From positions 1 through 11,372 of the forward strand of contig JBAXRO010000061.1 in assembly GCA_037131165.1 (NCBI GenBank): DNA of 11,372 nt, in the 5' to 3' direction. Shown here in pieces: positions 1-6,900 of this stretch. Under the pieces are notes generated by a model. The model was not told the DNA's origin. It saw nothing but the letters and a program-made list of their open reading frames with translations, and ran no database searches. The stretch's first letter is position 1; the number at the start of each line of letters is the position of its first letter. This DNA comes from WLNJ01 sp037131165 (GTDB taxonomy: Bacteria > Actinomycetota > Thermoleophilia > Solirubrobacterales > Solirubrobacteraceae). The position numbers were made by a program, and so were the translations under genes.

Positions 1-579
1 CTGATCGTCGACCTCGTGCCACAGGGCTCGCGGGTTCTCGACCTCGGCTGCGGTGACGGGGCGCTGCTCGATCACCTGATCGGTTCGCTCGGATGTCGGG
101 GATGGGGGGTGGAACTGAGCGAGGAGGGCTTCCACGGCTGCCTGGCGCGTGGCGTCCCCGTCGTCCAAGGAGACCTCGACCGCGTCATCGACGATGTCGA
201 GGACGACGAGGTGGACGTCGTCATCCTCTCCGAGACGATCCAAGCCCTGCGCCGCCCGGAGCTCGTCCTCAGCGAAATGCGTCGGGTCGCCAAGCGCGGG
301 ATCGTCTCGCTTCCGAACTTCGGCCACTGGCGGCTGCGTCTCGAACTCCTCACCCGCGGTCGGATGCCGTCGAGTCCGGAGCTCCCCAACCCGTGGTTCT
401 CGACTCCCAACATCCATCTCTGCACGCTCGACGATTTCGAGCGGCTGGTGGCCGAGTCCGGCCTGAGGATCGTCAAGCGGATCCCGCTCGACTCCGACCA
501 CTCGGCGGCTTCCGGCGCCGTCCTGCTGAGGCCGAACCTGCTCGCTTCCGGCGCGGTCTACGCGCTCGAGCGCTCCTGA
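1..579 (+). CDS. metW: MetW-like methionine biosynthesis protein (5' partial)
   Basis: The frame is open from base 1, so the start lies outside the window; about 192 residues remain, close to the usual full MetW length of roughly 200. The SAM-binding motif I is the DLGCGDG stretch at residues 14-20. The C-terminal half has family-typical elements: an SLPNFGHWRLRLELL segment, a GRMP turn, and WFSTPNIHLCTLDDFERL, which matches the MetW signature of Trp, TPNIH and DFE. MetW is a class-I methyltransferase-fold protein of the cytoplasm that works with the homoserine acyltransferase MetX in methionine synthesis in several proteobacteria; whether it methylates anything itself is not settled. MetX is usually encoded just upstream and would be expected beyond the left edge, which I cannot see. 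The gene converges on the next one and their coding ends overlap by 22 bases. A plain SAM-methyltransferase annotation is the fallback. Confidence 0.88.
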   Translation: MIVDLVPQGSRVLDLGCGDGALLDHLIGSLGCRGWGVELSEEGFHGCLARGVPVVQGDLDRVIDDVEDDEVDVVILSETIQALRRPELVLSEMRRVAKRGIVSLPNFGHWRLRLELLTRGRMPSSPELPNPWFSTPNIHLCTLDDFERLVAESGLRIVKRIPLDSDHSAASGAVLLRPNLLASGAVYALERS

Positions 580-1058
580 CGCTTAGCCAGCCGCTGAGGC
601 GTCGCCGTCATGCAGGCCGGGCACCTGGCTGCTGTCGGTCCGCGCCTGCGCATCGTCGCAAGCTCTTCGACCAGAGTCGCGGGCTCGGGTGGGACGCCGC
701 AGGTCGGACACGGCTCCGGTTCGAAGTCCTCGAGTTCGGGCAGCAGCGTGCCGTCGAGCTCAATCACGGTGTCGGGCAGCCAGACCCGGCGGCAGCCGAT
801 CAGGGCGGCCCATTCGAGCAGGGTCGAGGCGGCCTCTTCGTTGAGCTCTGCCCCGATCGAGTCTGAGACCGTCAGCTCGCGTTCGCCGGCCGGGTCGGCG
901 CTCAGCTCGACGTCGCACACTGTCGTCCCGGCCTCCCGCAGGGCGTTCCGGTAGGCCGATGCCCTTGCCCGGGCGAGGAAGACCGGTCGGTTTGTGAGGG
1001 TCAGCCTTCCGTCGCGGATCACAACCCGTGCTTCGCCATTTCCCCTGCGTGTCATCAT
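558..1058 (-). CDS. Conserved hypothetical protein with two CxxC pairs (putative zinc-binding)
   Basis: I do not recognise the family. The 166-aa cytoplasmic protein begins with the Met-Met codons at 1058/1055; the frame stays open further upstream, but that extension would run through the divergent redoxin gene and is read as a shadow. Residues 10-50 look like a small mixed alpha/beta segment (RVVIRDGRLTL, then FLARARASAYRNALREAG). A helix at 73-88 contains EEAASTLLEWAALIG, followed by CRRVWLPDTVIELDG. The C-terminal third has CPTC (C117, C120) and CPAC (C146, C149), spaced like a four-Cys zinc ribbon or zinc knuckle; further cysteines at 48 and 89 are unassigned. No signal peptide or membrane helix is visible. 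It ends with TAG, overlaps convergent metW by 22 bases, and is divergent from the redoxin gene with 85 bases between. Confidence 0.62.
   Translation of the reverse strand: MMTRRGNGEARVVIRDGRLTLTNRPVFLARARASAYRNALREAGTTVCDVELSADPAGERELTVSDSIGAELNEEAASTLLEWAALIGCRRVWLPDTVIELDGTLLPELEDFEPEPCPTCGVPPEPATLVEELATMRRRGPTAARCPACMTATPQRLAKRQERSSA
578..603 (+). terminator. Hairpin after metW, inside the 3' end of the opposing gene
   Basis: Bases 578-587 (GACGCTTAGC) pair with 593-603 (GCTGAGGCGTC), with one bulged G at 596 and a five-base loop at 588-592. One pair (583/598) is U.G in plus-strand RNA but would be A/C on the minus strand, so the fold favours the metW transcript. The stem begins in the metW stop codon. 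There is no T run, so it may be a U-tract-independent terminator or a 3'-end-protecting hairpin. Confidence 0.4.
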
Positions 1059-1063
1059 GGTTG

Positions 1064-1080
1064 CCCCGGACTGGTCGGGG
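1064..1080. promoter_or_regulatory. Inverted repeat in the divergent intergenic region 1059-1143
   Basis: CCCCG at 1064-1068 is matched by CGGGG at 1076-1080 with seven bases between. It lies next to the minus-strand start at 1058, so it would form a hairpin in that leader, where it includes the G-rich stretch nearest the start. Downstream there is a short direct repeat (AACCTG near 1085, AAACCTG near 1091). I see no convincing -35/-10 pair, so a regulatory role is speculative. Confidence 0.22.
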
Positions 1081-1131
1081 TCGGAACCTGAAACCTGACA
1101 GGGCCGCTTGCCGCCTTGCGGATCGGCCCGC

Positions 1132-1138
1132 GAAAGGA
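1132..1138 (+). promoter_or_regulatory. Shine-Dalgarno site fixing the redoxin start
   Basis: GAAAGGA lies five bases before the ATG at 1144. The frame remains open upstream to 1108, but only this ATG has a ribosome binding site and gives the usual redoxin N-terminus. Confidence 0.6.
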
Positions 1139-1143
1139 TCGAA

Positions 1144-1725
1144 ATGGTCGCAGTCGAGTCCACGATGCTGCCGCTCGGCACGCCGGCGCCGGGCTTCTCG
1201 CTCGAGGATCCCTCGGGCGTCGTGTACGACCTCGAGTCGATCGTCACTGGAGCAAATGCCCTGGTAGTCGCCTTCATTTGCAACCACTGTCCGTACGTCA
1301 AGCTGATCGCCGACCGGCTCGCCGAGGTCGGCAACGGCTTGCTCGAGAAGGGAGTGGCGGTCGTCGCGATCAACTCGAATGACACCGAGAGCCACCCCGA
1401 CGACTCGCCCGAGGCGATGGCGGCGGAGATCGCGCTGCGCGGCTTCCGGTTCCCCTACCTCCATGACCCGACCCAGAAGGTTGCGCTCGCCTACCGGGCT
1501 GCCTGTACTCCCGACTTCTTCGTTTTCGATTCGGACCGCAGGCTCGCCTACAGGGGCCGGTTCGACTCGGCGAGGCCGGGCAACGGCGAGGCTGTGACCG
1601 GAGCGGACCTGCTTGCCGCGGTCGATGCCGTGCTCGGCGCCGGGGCGATGCCGGACCCACAGCAGCCGTCGATGGGCTGCAACATCAAGTGGCGGCCAGG
1701 CAACGAGCCCGATTGGTTCCGCTGA
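1144..1725 (+). CDS. Thioredoxin-family / AhpC-TSA-type redoxin
   Basis: This 193-aa soluble protein has a thioredoxin fold. LPLGTPAPGFSLEDPSG (residues 9-25) is the typical redoxin opening. The beta strand LVVAFICNHCPYVK (40-53) places the redox pair C46-N-H-C49 at the start of the active-site helix, so the motif is CNHC rather than CGPC. The loop AACTPDFFVFD (119-129) supplies the conserved Thr-cis-Pro, here preceded by C121. The C-terminal segment PSMGCNIKWRPGNEPDW (175-191) is a hallmark of the small bacterial family annotated 'thioredoxin family protein' with the CNHCPYVK motif, and adds C179. Such proteins are thought to act as cytoplasmic thiol-disulfide reductases or thiol peroxidases; the substrate is unknown. 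No signal peptide is present, so it is not a secreted ResA/TlpA type. A Shine-Dalgarno site precedes the start. Transcribed divergently from the CxxC hypothetical gene. Confidence 0.9.
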   Translation: MVAVESTMLPLGTPAPGFSLEDPSGVVYDLESIVTGANALVVAFICNHCPYVKLIADRLAEVGNGLLEKGVAVVAINSNDTESHPDDSPEAMAAEIALRGFRFPYLHDPTQKVALAYRAACTPDFFVFDSDRRLAYRGRFDSARPGNGEAVTGADLLAAVDAVLGAGAMPDPQQPSMGCNIKWRPGNEPDWFR

Positions 1726-1741
1726 GTCGCGGGTGTCACTG

Positions 1742-1747
1742 TAATAC
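1742..1747 (+). promoter_or_regulatory. Possible -10 element upstream of the small membrane protein
   Basis: TAATAC, directly preceded by TG, is one of very few AT-rich hexamers in the gap between the redoxin stop (1725) and the next gene. No matching -35 box is visible at 17 bases. A start near 1754 would leave a leader of about 110 bases before the ATG at 1864, or about 11 before the ATG at 1765. Confidence 0.25.
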
Positions 1748-1791
1748 CGGATAACCTCACGGCAATGTACGAACCCGGCTCCAACGGATCA

Positions 1792-1808
1792 TCGAACGGT
1801 TCGAACGG
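1792..1808. repeat. TCGAACGG direct repeat with internal dyad
   Basis: TCGAACGG occurs at 1792-1799 and again at 1801-1808. Together they create a perfect odd palindrome at 1792-1804, TCGAAC-G-GTTCGA. It lies in the leader of the small membrane protein, or in a Gly-Ser-Asn-rich N-terminal extension if translation starts at 1765. It could be an operator or a leader hairpin; chance cannot be excluded. Confidence 0.3.
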
Positions 1809-1852
1809 CAGTGGTCCCCGACCCACGGAACGCCCGGGGTTAACGGTCCATT

Positions 1853-1857
1853 GGGAG
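1853..1857 (+). promoter_or_regulatory. Shine-Dalgarno site deciding the start at 1864
   Basis: GGGAG lies six bases before ATG 1864. The upstream in-frame ATG at 1765 has no such site, and the intervening codons include a TTA, which is very rare in this kind of genome. Confidence 0.55.
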
Positions 1858-1863
1858 AACTTG

Positions 1864-2112
1864 ATGTCGCTGCGCTACTGGTTCGGCTCACTCTTCGGAG
1901 CGGTCCTCTTCCTGATCGGGATCTCGCTTGTGGCGGGCGCTTTCGGTTGGAACCTGTCCGACGGGCTCTTCCAGACCCTGTTCCTCGGGTTCCTGCTGCT
2001 GGCCCTGATCGGCGGTCTTGTCTGCCGCCGGTATTGGTGCCCCCACTGCCGTGGGATGGTCAAGGCCGGCGCCACGGTCTGTCGTCACTGCGGCCGCGAG
2101 TTCGAAGTCTGA
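1864..2112 (+). CDS. Small membrane protein with two helices and a C-terminal zinc ribbon
   Basis: This 82-aa protein belongs to no family I recognise. Residues about 6-27 (GSLFGAVLFLIGISLVAGAF) and 34-54 (GLFQTLFLGFLLLALIGGLV) are hydrophobic and long enough to span the membrane. They are followed by a compact zinc-ribbon signature: CPHC (C59, C62), then CRHC (C73, C76) with ten residues between the pairs, ending in GREFEV. The ribbon most likely sits on the cytoplasmic face, because CRRYWC at 54-59 puts basic residues just after helix two. Similar C-terminal 'zinc ribbon' tails occur on many small uncharacterised actinobacterial membrane proteins. The start at 1864 is chosen on its ribosome binding site; starting at 1765 would add a 33-residue low-complexity GSNGSSNGSNGSG-containing tail. 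The gene converges on the MOSC gene with seven bases between the stop codons. Confidence 0.7.
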   Translation: MSLRYWFGSLFGAVLFLIGISLVAGAFGWNLSDGLFQTLFLGFLLLALIGGLVCRRYWCPHCRGMVKAGATVCRHCGREFEV

Positions 2113-2114
2113 CC

Positions 2115-2132
2115 GGCGCTCAGTCGAGCGCC
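2115..2132. terminator. Bidirectional hairpin at the zinc-ribbon/MOSC convergent junction
   Basis: GGCGCTC (2115-2121) pairs perfectly with GAGCGCC (2126-2132), with a four-base AGTC loop. The hairpin begins two bases after the plus-strand stop and covers the minus-strand stop codon at 2120-2122, the position expected for a shared terminator. No T tract flanks it on either strand. Confidence 0.5.
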
Positions 2133-2569
2133 ACGACCGGGTCGCCGATCGAGACCGTCCCGGATTCGAGGATCTCGGCCCTGATCCCGCCGCGCTCGAC
2201 GAGCGCCTTGAGGACACCGGGCGCCGTGGCCCTCTCGATCTGGCGGCAGGGCTCGCACAGCTCGCTGGCGCGACAGCGGACTTCCCCGATCAGGAACTCC
2301 CTTCCGACGAGCGGGTTGAGTTCGATCCCGGTGACGACGAGGTTGCGGCGCAGCTCGCTTTCGGCCAGGTCGATGCCGAACCCGGACAGGTGGTCGAACG
2401 CGTCTCTCTCGATCAGGGTGACGTTGCCCCTCGCGTCACCTCCCGGCTCTGCCAGCAGGTATCGGTCGCCTGCAAGTCCACGGCCAGCCAATGCCTCAAC
2501 CGACTCCGGCTCGACCGTGTCCGCTCCGGCTGCCGGGGCGATCACGATGCGCTCGACCCTTCCGGCCAT
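2120..2569 (-). CDS. MOSC domain-containing protein
   Basis: At 149 aa this is a single MOSC domain, the beta-barrel fold found at the C-terminus of molybdenum cofactor sulfurases and in stand-alone proteins thought to handle activated sulfur or bind molybdenum cofactor. Visible family marks are GLAGDRY (31-37); RGNVTLIERDAFDHL (47-61); RRNLVVTGIELNPLVGREF (74-92); and GEVRCRASELCEPCRQIE, with C99, C105 and C108. In this sub-group a cysteine at the 99 position is the candidate sulfur carrier, while the CxPC pair is typical of stand-alone bacterial forms. No signal peptide or membrane helix is seen. Its ATG follows the TGA of the upstream oxidoreductase by three bases and has no clear Shine-Dalgarno site, so it is probably translated by coupling. 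The substrate is unknown, and I do not claim a link to the oxidoreductase reaction. Confidence 0.87.
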   Translation of the reverse strand: MAGRVERIVIAPAAGADTVEPESVEALAGRGLAGDRYLLAEPGGDARGNVTLIERDAFDHLSGFGIDLAESELRRNLVVTGIELNPLVGREFLIGEVRCRASELCEPCRQIERATAPGVLKALVERGGIRAEILESGTVSIGDPVVALD

Positions 2570-2572
2570 CGG

Positions 2573-3847
2573 TCAGCTTGTTTCTGTGATCGCCGCGGCG
2601 ACCTGCTCGCCTGCGTGCCTTCCCGACGACATCGCGCCCTCGATCGAGGCTGTCGAGCGGTGATCGCCCGCGACCCAGAGCCGCTTGCGCAGGCGCAACG
2701 GCCGTTCGATCGGGTCGAGCGAGCCCGGTGGCTGGTCGGGGAGGGCATGCTCGACCCTGTCGATCCTCAGAGTCCGCCAGCTCTCAACCGCTGGCCCGTA
2801 CCAGCGCATCAGCTGGTCGCGGACCTCGAGCTCGAGCCGCTCGTCGTCACCGTCGCTCCCGAGGTTCTCCTCGAGGATCGAACAGGTCACGAGCGAGTGC
2901 CCGCTCGGCGCGTAGCCACGCGCGGCGTTCGACATCACCTGCAGGTTGTTGACAGGGCCGCTTCGCTCGCCGTCGAGCACGAGGATCGGGCGATCGTGGG
3001 GCGGTCGCGGACCGGAGTCGAACGAGATCTGGCCGACCGCCCTGCTGCTCGGCACATTGACTTCCTCCACCAGCTTCGCCGCCGTCTGCACGTCGGTCGC
3101 GACGACGATCCAGTCGGCGTCGATGCGCTCGCCGCCCGCAAGGACAACGCGCCCCTTCTCGAGGCGCTTCACCTTCGCTTTCGTCCTGACGGTGTCGACC
3201 GGCAGGTCCGCTGCGAGCAGCTGGGGGATCCTGCGCATTCCGTCTCCCGGAACGCAGGCGGGGCCGGCGGCGAAGTTGCGAAGCAGGAAGTCGAGGAACC
3301 GTGAACTGGTGCCGAGGCCAGAGTCGAGGGTGATGCCGGCGAGGAACGGACGCCAGAAGGCCTCGAGCATTGAATCCGACACTCCGGCATCGCGCAGCGA
3401 CTGGAGGATCGTGCGGTCGGGTGCGGGGCCCTCAGGGCCGGCTTCGGACCTCGCGGAGCGCAGCAGGCGGAGCGTGGCGACGGCGTCGCGCGGGCGGATG
3501 ATCCCGCCGGTAAGCATCTTCGGTGCCGCGAGCGGCTTCGCGAACGGATCGGCGATCGGCAGGAACGACCGGTTCTTGCGGACGAGAGCGCCCCGCTCGA
3601 ACGGCTGGAGGTTGAGGGCGTCGCGATCGAGTTGGCGATCGATCTCCGGGTAGGCGGAGAGCAGGACTTGGAAGCCGCGGTCGAGCAGGAACCCGTCGAC
3701 TTCGTCGGTAGCGACCCTCCCGCCGGGTCGCTCATCGCGCTCGAGGATGGTCACCTTCGCTCCCGAGCCGTTGAGCGCGCGGGCGCAGGCGAGGCCGGCC
3801 ACGCCACCGCCGATGATCACGACACGGTTGTTGCTCCTCTTGGCCAT
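2573..3847 (-). CDS. FAD-dependent oxidoreductase (amine oxidase / phytoene desaturase-like)
   Basis: The 424-aa protein starts at the ATG that puts the Rossmann fold at the N-terminus. VVIIGGGVAGLACARAL (9-25) contains the GxGxxG dinucleotide motif, and ERDERPGGRV (36-45) is the ribose-binding acid followed by the PGGR motif of flavin amine oxidases and protoporphyrinogen/phytoene oxidases. LLDRGFQVLLSAYPE (54-68) is the next conserved FAD-contact block. DADWIVVATD (243-252) is the second Rossmann strand. LWVAGDHRSTASIEGAMSSG (390-409) is the usual C-terminal FAD-binding Gly-Asp with the following helix. The middle (about 100-240) is the variable substrate domain. No signal peptide is seen. 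The family oxidises carotenoid precursors, porphyrinogens or amines; the substrate cannot be read here, and no carotenoid genes are nearby. The frame stays open upstream to 3907, but those residues do not look like family sequence. Divergent from the DUF11 gene and probably cotranscribed with the MOSC gene. Confidence 0.88.
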   Translation of the reverse strand: MAKRSNNRVVIIGGGVAGLACARALNGSGAKVTILERDERPGGRVATDEVDGFLLDRGFQVLLSAYPEIDRQLDRDALNLQPFERGALVRKNRSFLPIADPFAKPLAAPKMLTGGIIRPRDAVATLRLLRSARSEAGPEGPAPDRTILQSLRDAGVSDSMLEAFWRPFLAGITLDSGLGTSSRFLDFLLRNFAAGPACVPGDGMRRIPQLLAADLPVDTVRTKAKVKRLEKGRVVLAGGERIDADWIVVATDVQTAAKLVEEVNVPSSRAVGQISFDSGPRPPHDRPILVLDGERSGPVNNLQVMSNAARGYAPSGHSLVTCSILEENLGSDGDDERLELEVRDQLMRWYGPAVESWRTLRIDRVEHALPDQPPGSLDPIERPLRLRKRLWVAGDHRSTASIEGAMSSGRHAGEQVAAAITETS

Positions 3848-3864
3848 CGGCTCAATGATGACGA

Positions 3865-3874
3865 CACTCGAGTG
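3865..3874. promoter_or_regulatory. Perfect palindrome CACTCGAGTG in the divergent promoter region
   Basis: A ten-base perfect palindrome lies 18 bases from the oxidoreductase start and 66 bases from the DUF11 gene start, in the 92-base gap between the two divergent genes. It could be an operator half or whole site; no regulator gene is nearby. Confidence 0.25.
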
Positions 3875-3882
3875 ACGCGGTC

Positions 3883-3905
3883 GGCAGTGCAGCGTGCGAA
3901 CTGCC
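3883..3905. promoter_or_regulatory. Spaced dyad GGCAGT-N11-ACTGCC in the same divergent region
   Basis: GGCAGT (3883-3888) and ACTGCC (3900-3905) form a perfect inverted repeat with an 11-base spacer, a geometry common for dimeric helix-turn-helix regulators. It sits about midway between the two starts, so a bound protein could affect both promoters. This is inference from symmetry only. Confidence 0.3.
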
Positions 3906-3925
3906 ACCCGGCCACAGTCGATGAC

Positions 3926-3931
3926 TTATCT
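3926..3931 (+). promoter_or_regulatory. Possible -10 element for a leaderless DUF11 transcript
   Basis: TTATCT ends nine bases before the ATG at 3940, and no Shine-Dalgarno sequence precedes that ATG (ACTTATCTTCCCGCCG). A start at or next to the ATG would give a leaderless mRNA, common in actinobacteria. No good -35 box is seen. Confidence 0.28.
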
Positions 3932-3939
3932 TCCCGCCG

Positions 3940-6900
3940 ATGATCGACCGACTCAAGCTTCCGCTTGTCCTCATCTGCGCGCTCGCGGTGACAGCTGCCG
4001 CAGCCCCGACAGCCTCCGCTGCCCGCCCCTTTGCGAAGCGTTTCGGCACCGTCGCTTCGGGAAAGATCATCTACGCGGCCAACACCCTCGTCACCTGTGA
4101 CGCGGCCTCCGAGGGCTCGTTCTGCACCAACGCGCGCAACGACACCTCGGCCCCGACGAGCGGCAACACGGCCCTCAACAACAACAACCACCAGGCGGTG
4201 GCCGTGGACGTCGACTCCGATCCGTTGACCAAGGCGTCGTCGACAGCGAACCTTGCCCTGCCGGCCGACGCGACCGTCCTCTTCGCAGGGCTCTACTGGT
4301 CCTCGAACGCTCCTCCCGGCCTCACCGAGACCGGAGCCAAACAGGCAAAGCTCCGCGGCCCCGCCGACTCCGCCTACAGGTCGATAGTCGCGACCTCGTA
4401 CGACTCGACCCCGGGACCCGACTACGGGTATGTCTGCTTCCTCGACGTCACCTCGACCGTGAGCACGCAGGGTGGCGGTGCTTGGACGTTCGGCAGCGCG
4501 GCGACGGTCACGACCGGCACGAACCGCAGCGCCGGCTGGAGCCTCGTGGTCGTCTACGGCCAGCCCGGCCAGCCCGTCCGCAGCCTCTCGGTCTTCGACG
4601 GCCAGCAGGTCGTCGGGCAGAACACCACGGTCTCGATCCCGATCACCGGTTTCCAGACGCCGGCAACCGGCCCGGTTCGAAGCAATGTCGGCTTCATTGC
4701 CCTCGACGGCGACAGGGGCATCTCGGGCGATTCACTTCAGCTCAACAGCACGATCCTGACCGACTCCTTCCACCCCCTGAACAACTCCTTCAACTCCTGG
4801 ATCACGACCCTCGGGGTCTCCAACTCGGGGCGTAACCCGTCCTACGGGAATCAGCTCGGCTGGGATGCGTCGATCATCAAGTCCGACGGGGTGCTCGGCA
4901 ACAACGTCACCTCCGCCAACATTCAGGCGAAGACATCGGGCGACGGCTACATGCCGCTCGTGTTCACATTTGCGACCGAGCTCTACGCACCGGACATCGC
5001 GCTGGCGAAGACGGTCACCGACGTCAACGGCGGGGAAGTCCGCCAGGGCGATGAGCTCGAGTACGTCCTTACAGCCACCAACAGCGGTGGCGACGGGGCA
5101 ACCGACGCCGAGATCCACGAGGCCGGCATGCCTGACGGCACCGAGTACGTGGCCGGGTCGCTTGCTTACGACCCCGGTACTGGCTATTCGGCCGTCACCG
5201 ACGCTGCCGGCGACGACGTCGGTGAGGCGTCCGGCGGGTCCGGGCCCCTGACCGTCCGGGTCGGAGCCGGTGCCGGGGCAACGAAGGGTGGCCTGATCGC
5301 CAACGGCAAGGTCTACAGGATCAAGTTCCGGGTGAAGGTCACAGACCTGCCGCCGCCGGGCAGCAAGATCGCGAACATCGGCGACATCGACTTCGCCACT
5401 CAGACTCTCGGCGCCCCGCTGAACGTCGAGAGCAACAAGGCCGAGATCGGCGTCAACGCGCCTGACGCTGCGATCGCCAAGAAGGTCAGTTCAGCCGACT
5501 TCAGCAACGGGCTTGCCGCCCAGTACACGATCACCGTCAAGAACGAGGGCAACGCGGCCTTCGACGGTGAGACGGTGGTGACCGACGACCTGCCGGTCCC
5601 GTCTGCGTTCGCCTCGGCGACCGTCAGCAGCGCAGTGGGCTGGTCGTGCTCGCCCAGCTCGAGTGCGACCCAGATCGTCTGCAAGCGCAGCGACACCCTC
5701 GCTCCCGGCGGCTCCTACCCGCCGATCGTGCTGAACACGACGGCCGTGACACTCGCCAACGGCGGCTCGGCGGTCAACAACGCGACCGTCTCGACCCCTT
5801 ACGACGTCAACCCCGATAACGACAAGGCCTCGGTCGAGTCGCAGGTCGGCCCCGGCTTCGCGGCGATTCCCGTGACCGACAGCCCAGACGTGGCGGAGGT
5901 GCTCCCGGGCGACCCGGTCGTCTTCACCGGGACCTTCTACAACACCGGGCCTTCGGTCTCGACCTCGCCGCAGTACAAGCTCGAGACCGACGGGATCACG
6001 ACCGACGACGTTGACGTGATCGGCTTCGTCGTCAGGGCCTCGGACGGCACCAGCCTGACCGTCGCCGACTGCACGATGACCGCAGCTGCCGGCGACCCGG
6101 TCGTCGTCACCTGCAATCGGGCCTCGCTGCCGGTCGGAGTCCAGGTCGAGATCGACCTGACCCTCTCGCCAAAGGCGACGACCAAGAAGACCGAGATCAA
6201 GACCAAGGCGACCAGCTCGGCGACCAACGACCCCGGCGGCCCCCGGTCGATCACTGCGACCGCGGCGATCCCGGCGACAGCGGACCTCGAGCTGACGAAG
6301 ACCGCGACCTCCGATCTCGTCGACACCGACGGCAGCGTGCTCGTCGATACCAACAAGACTGTCACCTACACGGTTCGGGTCGTCAACAACGGTCCCCGTG
6401 ACAGCGGCACCGTGAGGATCACCGACGAGGTCCCGGCAGGCCTGACCCCGGAGAGCGCCAAGTGGAACCTCGACGGTGGCCCGACCGACCAGGACTGCAC
6501 GATCGCCGGCCAGTCGATCGACTGCCCCGGGATCGGCTCGATCGCCCCGACCGGCGATCCGGGACCGCAGTTCGCGGAGTTGACAGTTGTCGCCCGAGCC
6601 GACAAGGGTGGCTCCGGCCTGCGGACGAACACTGCGAACGTCGAAGCAACGGCGGTCGACCCGGCCGGTGACAACAACAGCGCCTCGGCCGAGGTCGAGC
6701 TGCTGCCGACCGCCGACCTCCAGATCAAGAAGAGCGGCCCGCCGGAGATCACATCCGGCTCGAGGGGCAGCTTCACCCTCGTGGCCCTCAACAACGGGCC
6801 CTCGGAGATGACCGACGTCGTCGTCACCGACACCCTGCCGTCGGGTATCGAGTTCCGCCCCGGCGCTGCTTTGCCTTCGGGATGCAAGGCGTCCGGATCG

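Noticed and set aside
562..573. Palindrome GCGCTCGAGCGC at the metW 3' end as a separate regulatory site
   Set aside because: It is inside overlapping coding ends, and as a hairpin it would have almost no loop; the 578-603 hairpin explains the junction better.
1144..1725. Redoxin read as a secreted cytochrome-maturation protein (ResA/TlpA type)
   Set aside because: There is no signal peptide or membrane helix, the active site is CNHC, and the C-terminal GCNIKW block belongs to the cytoplasmic family.
2018..3304. Long plus-strand open frame (428 codons) opposite the MOSC and oxidoreductase genes
   Set aside because: It lies entirely antisense to two genes with clear family motifs, and its translation is Arg/Asp/Ala-rich without recognisable domains. 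Long antisense frames are expected in high-GC DNA.
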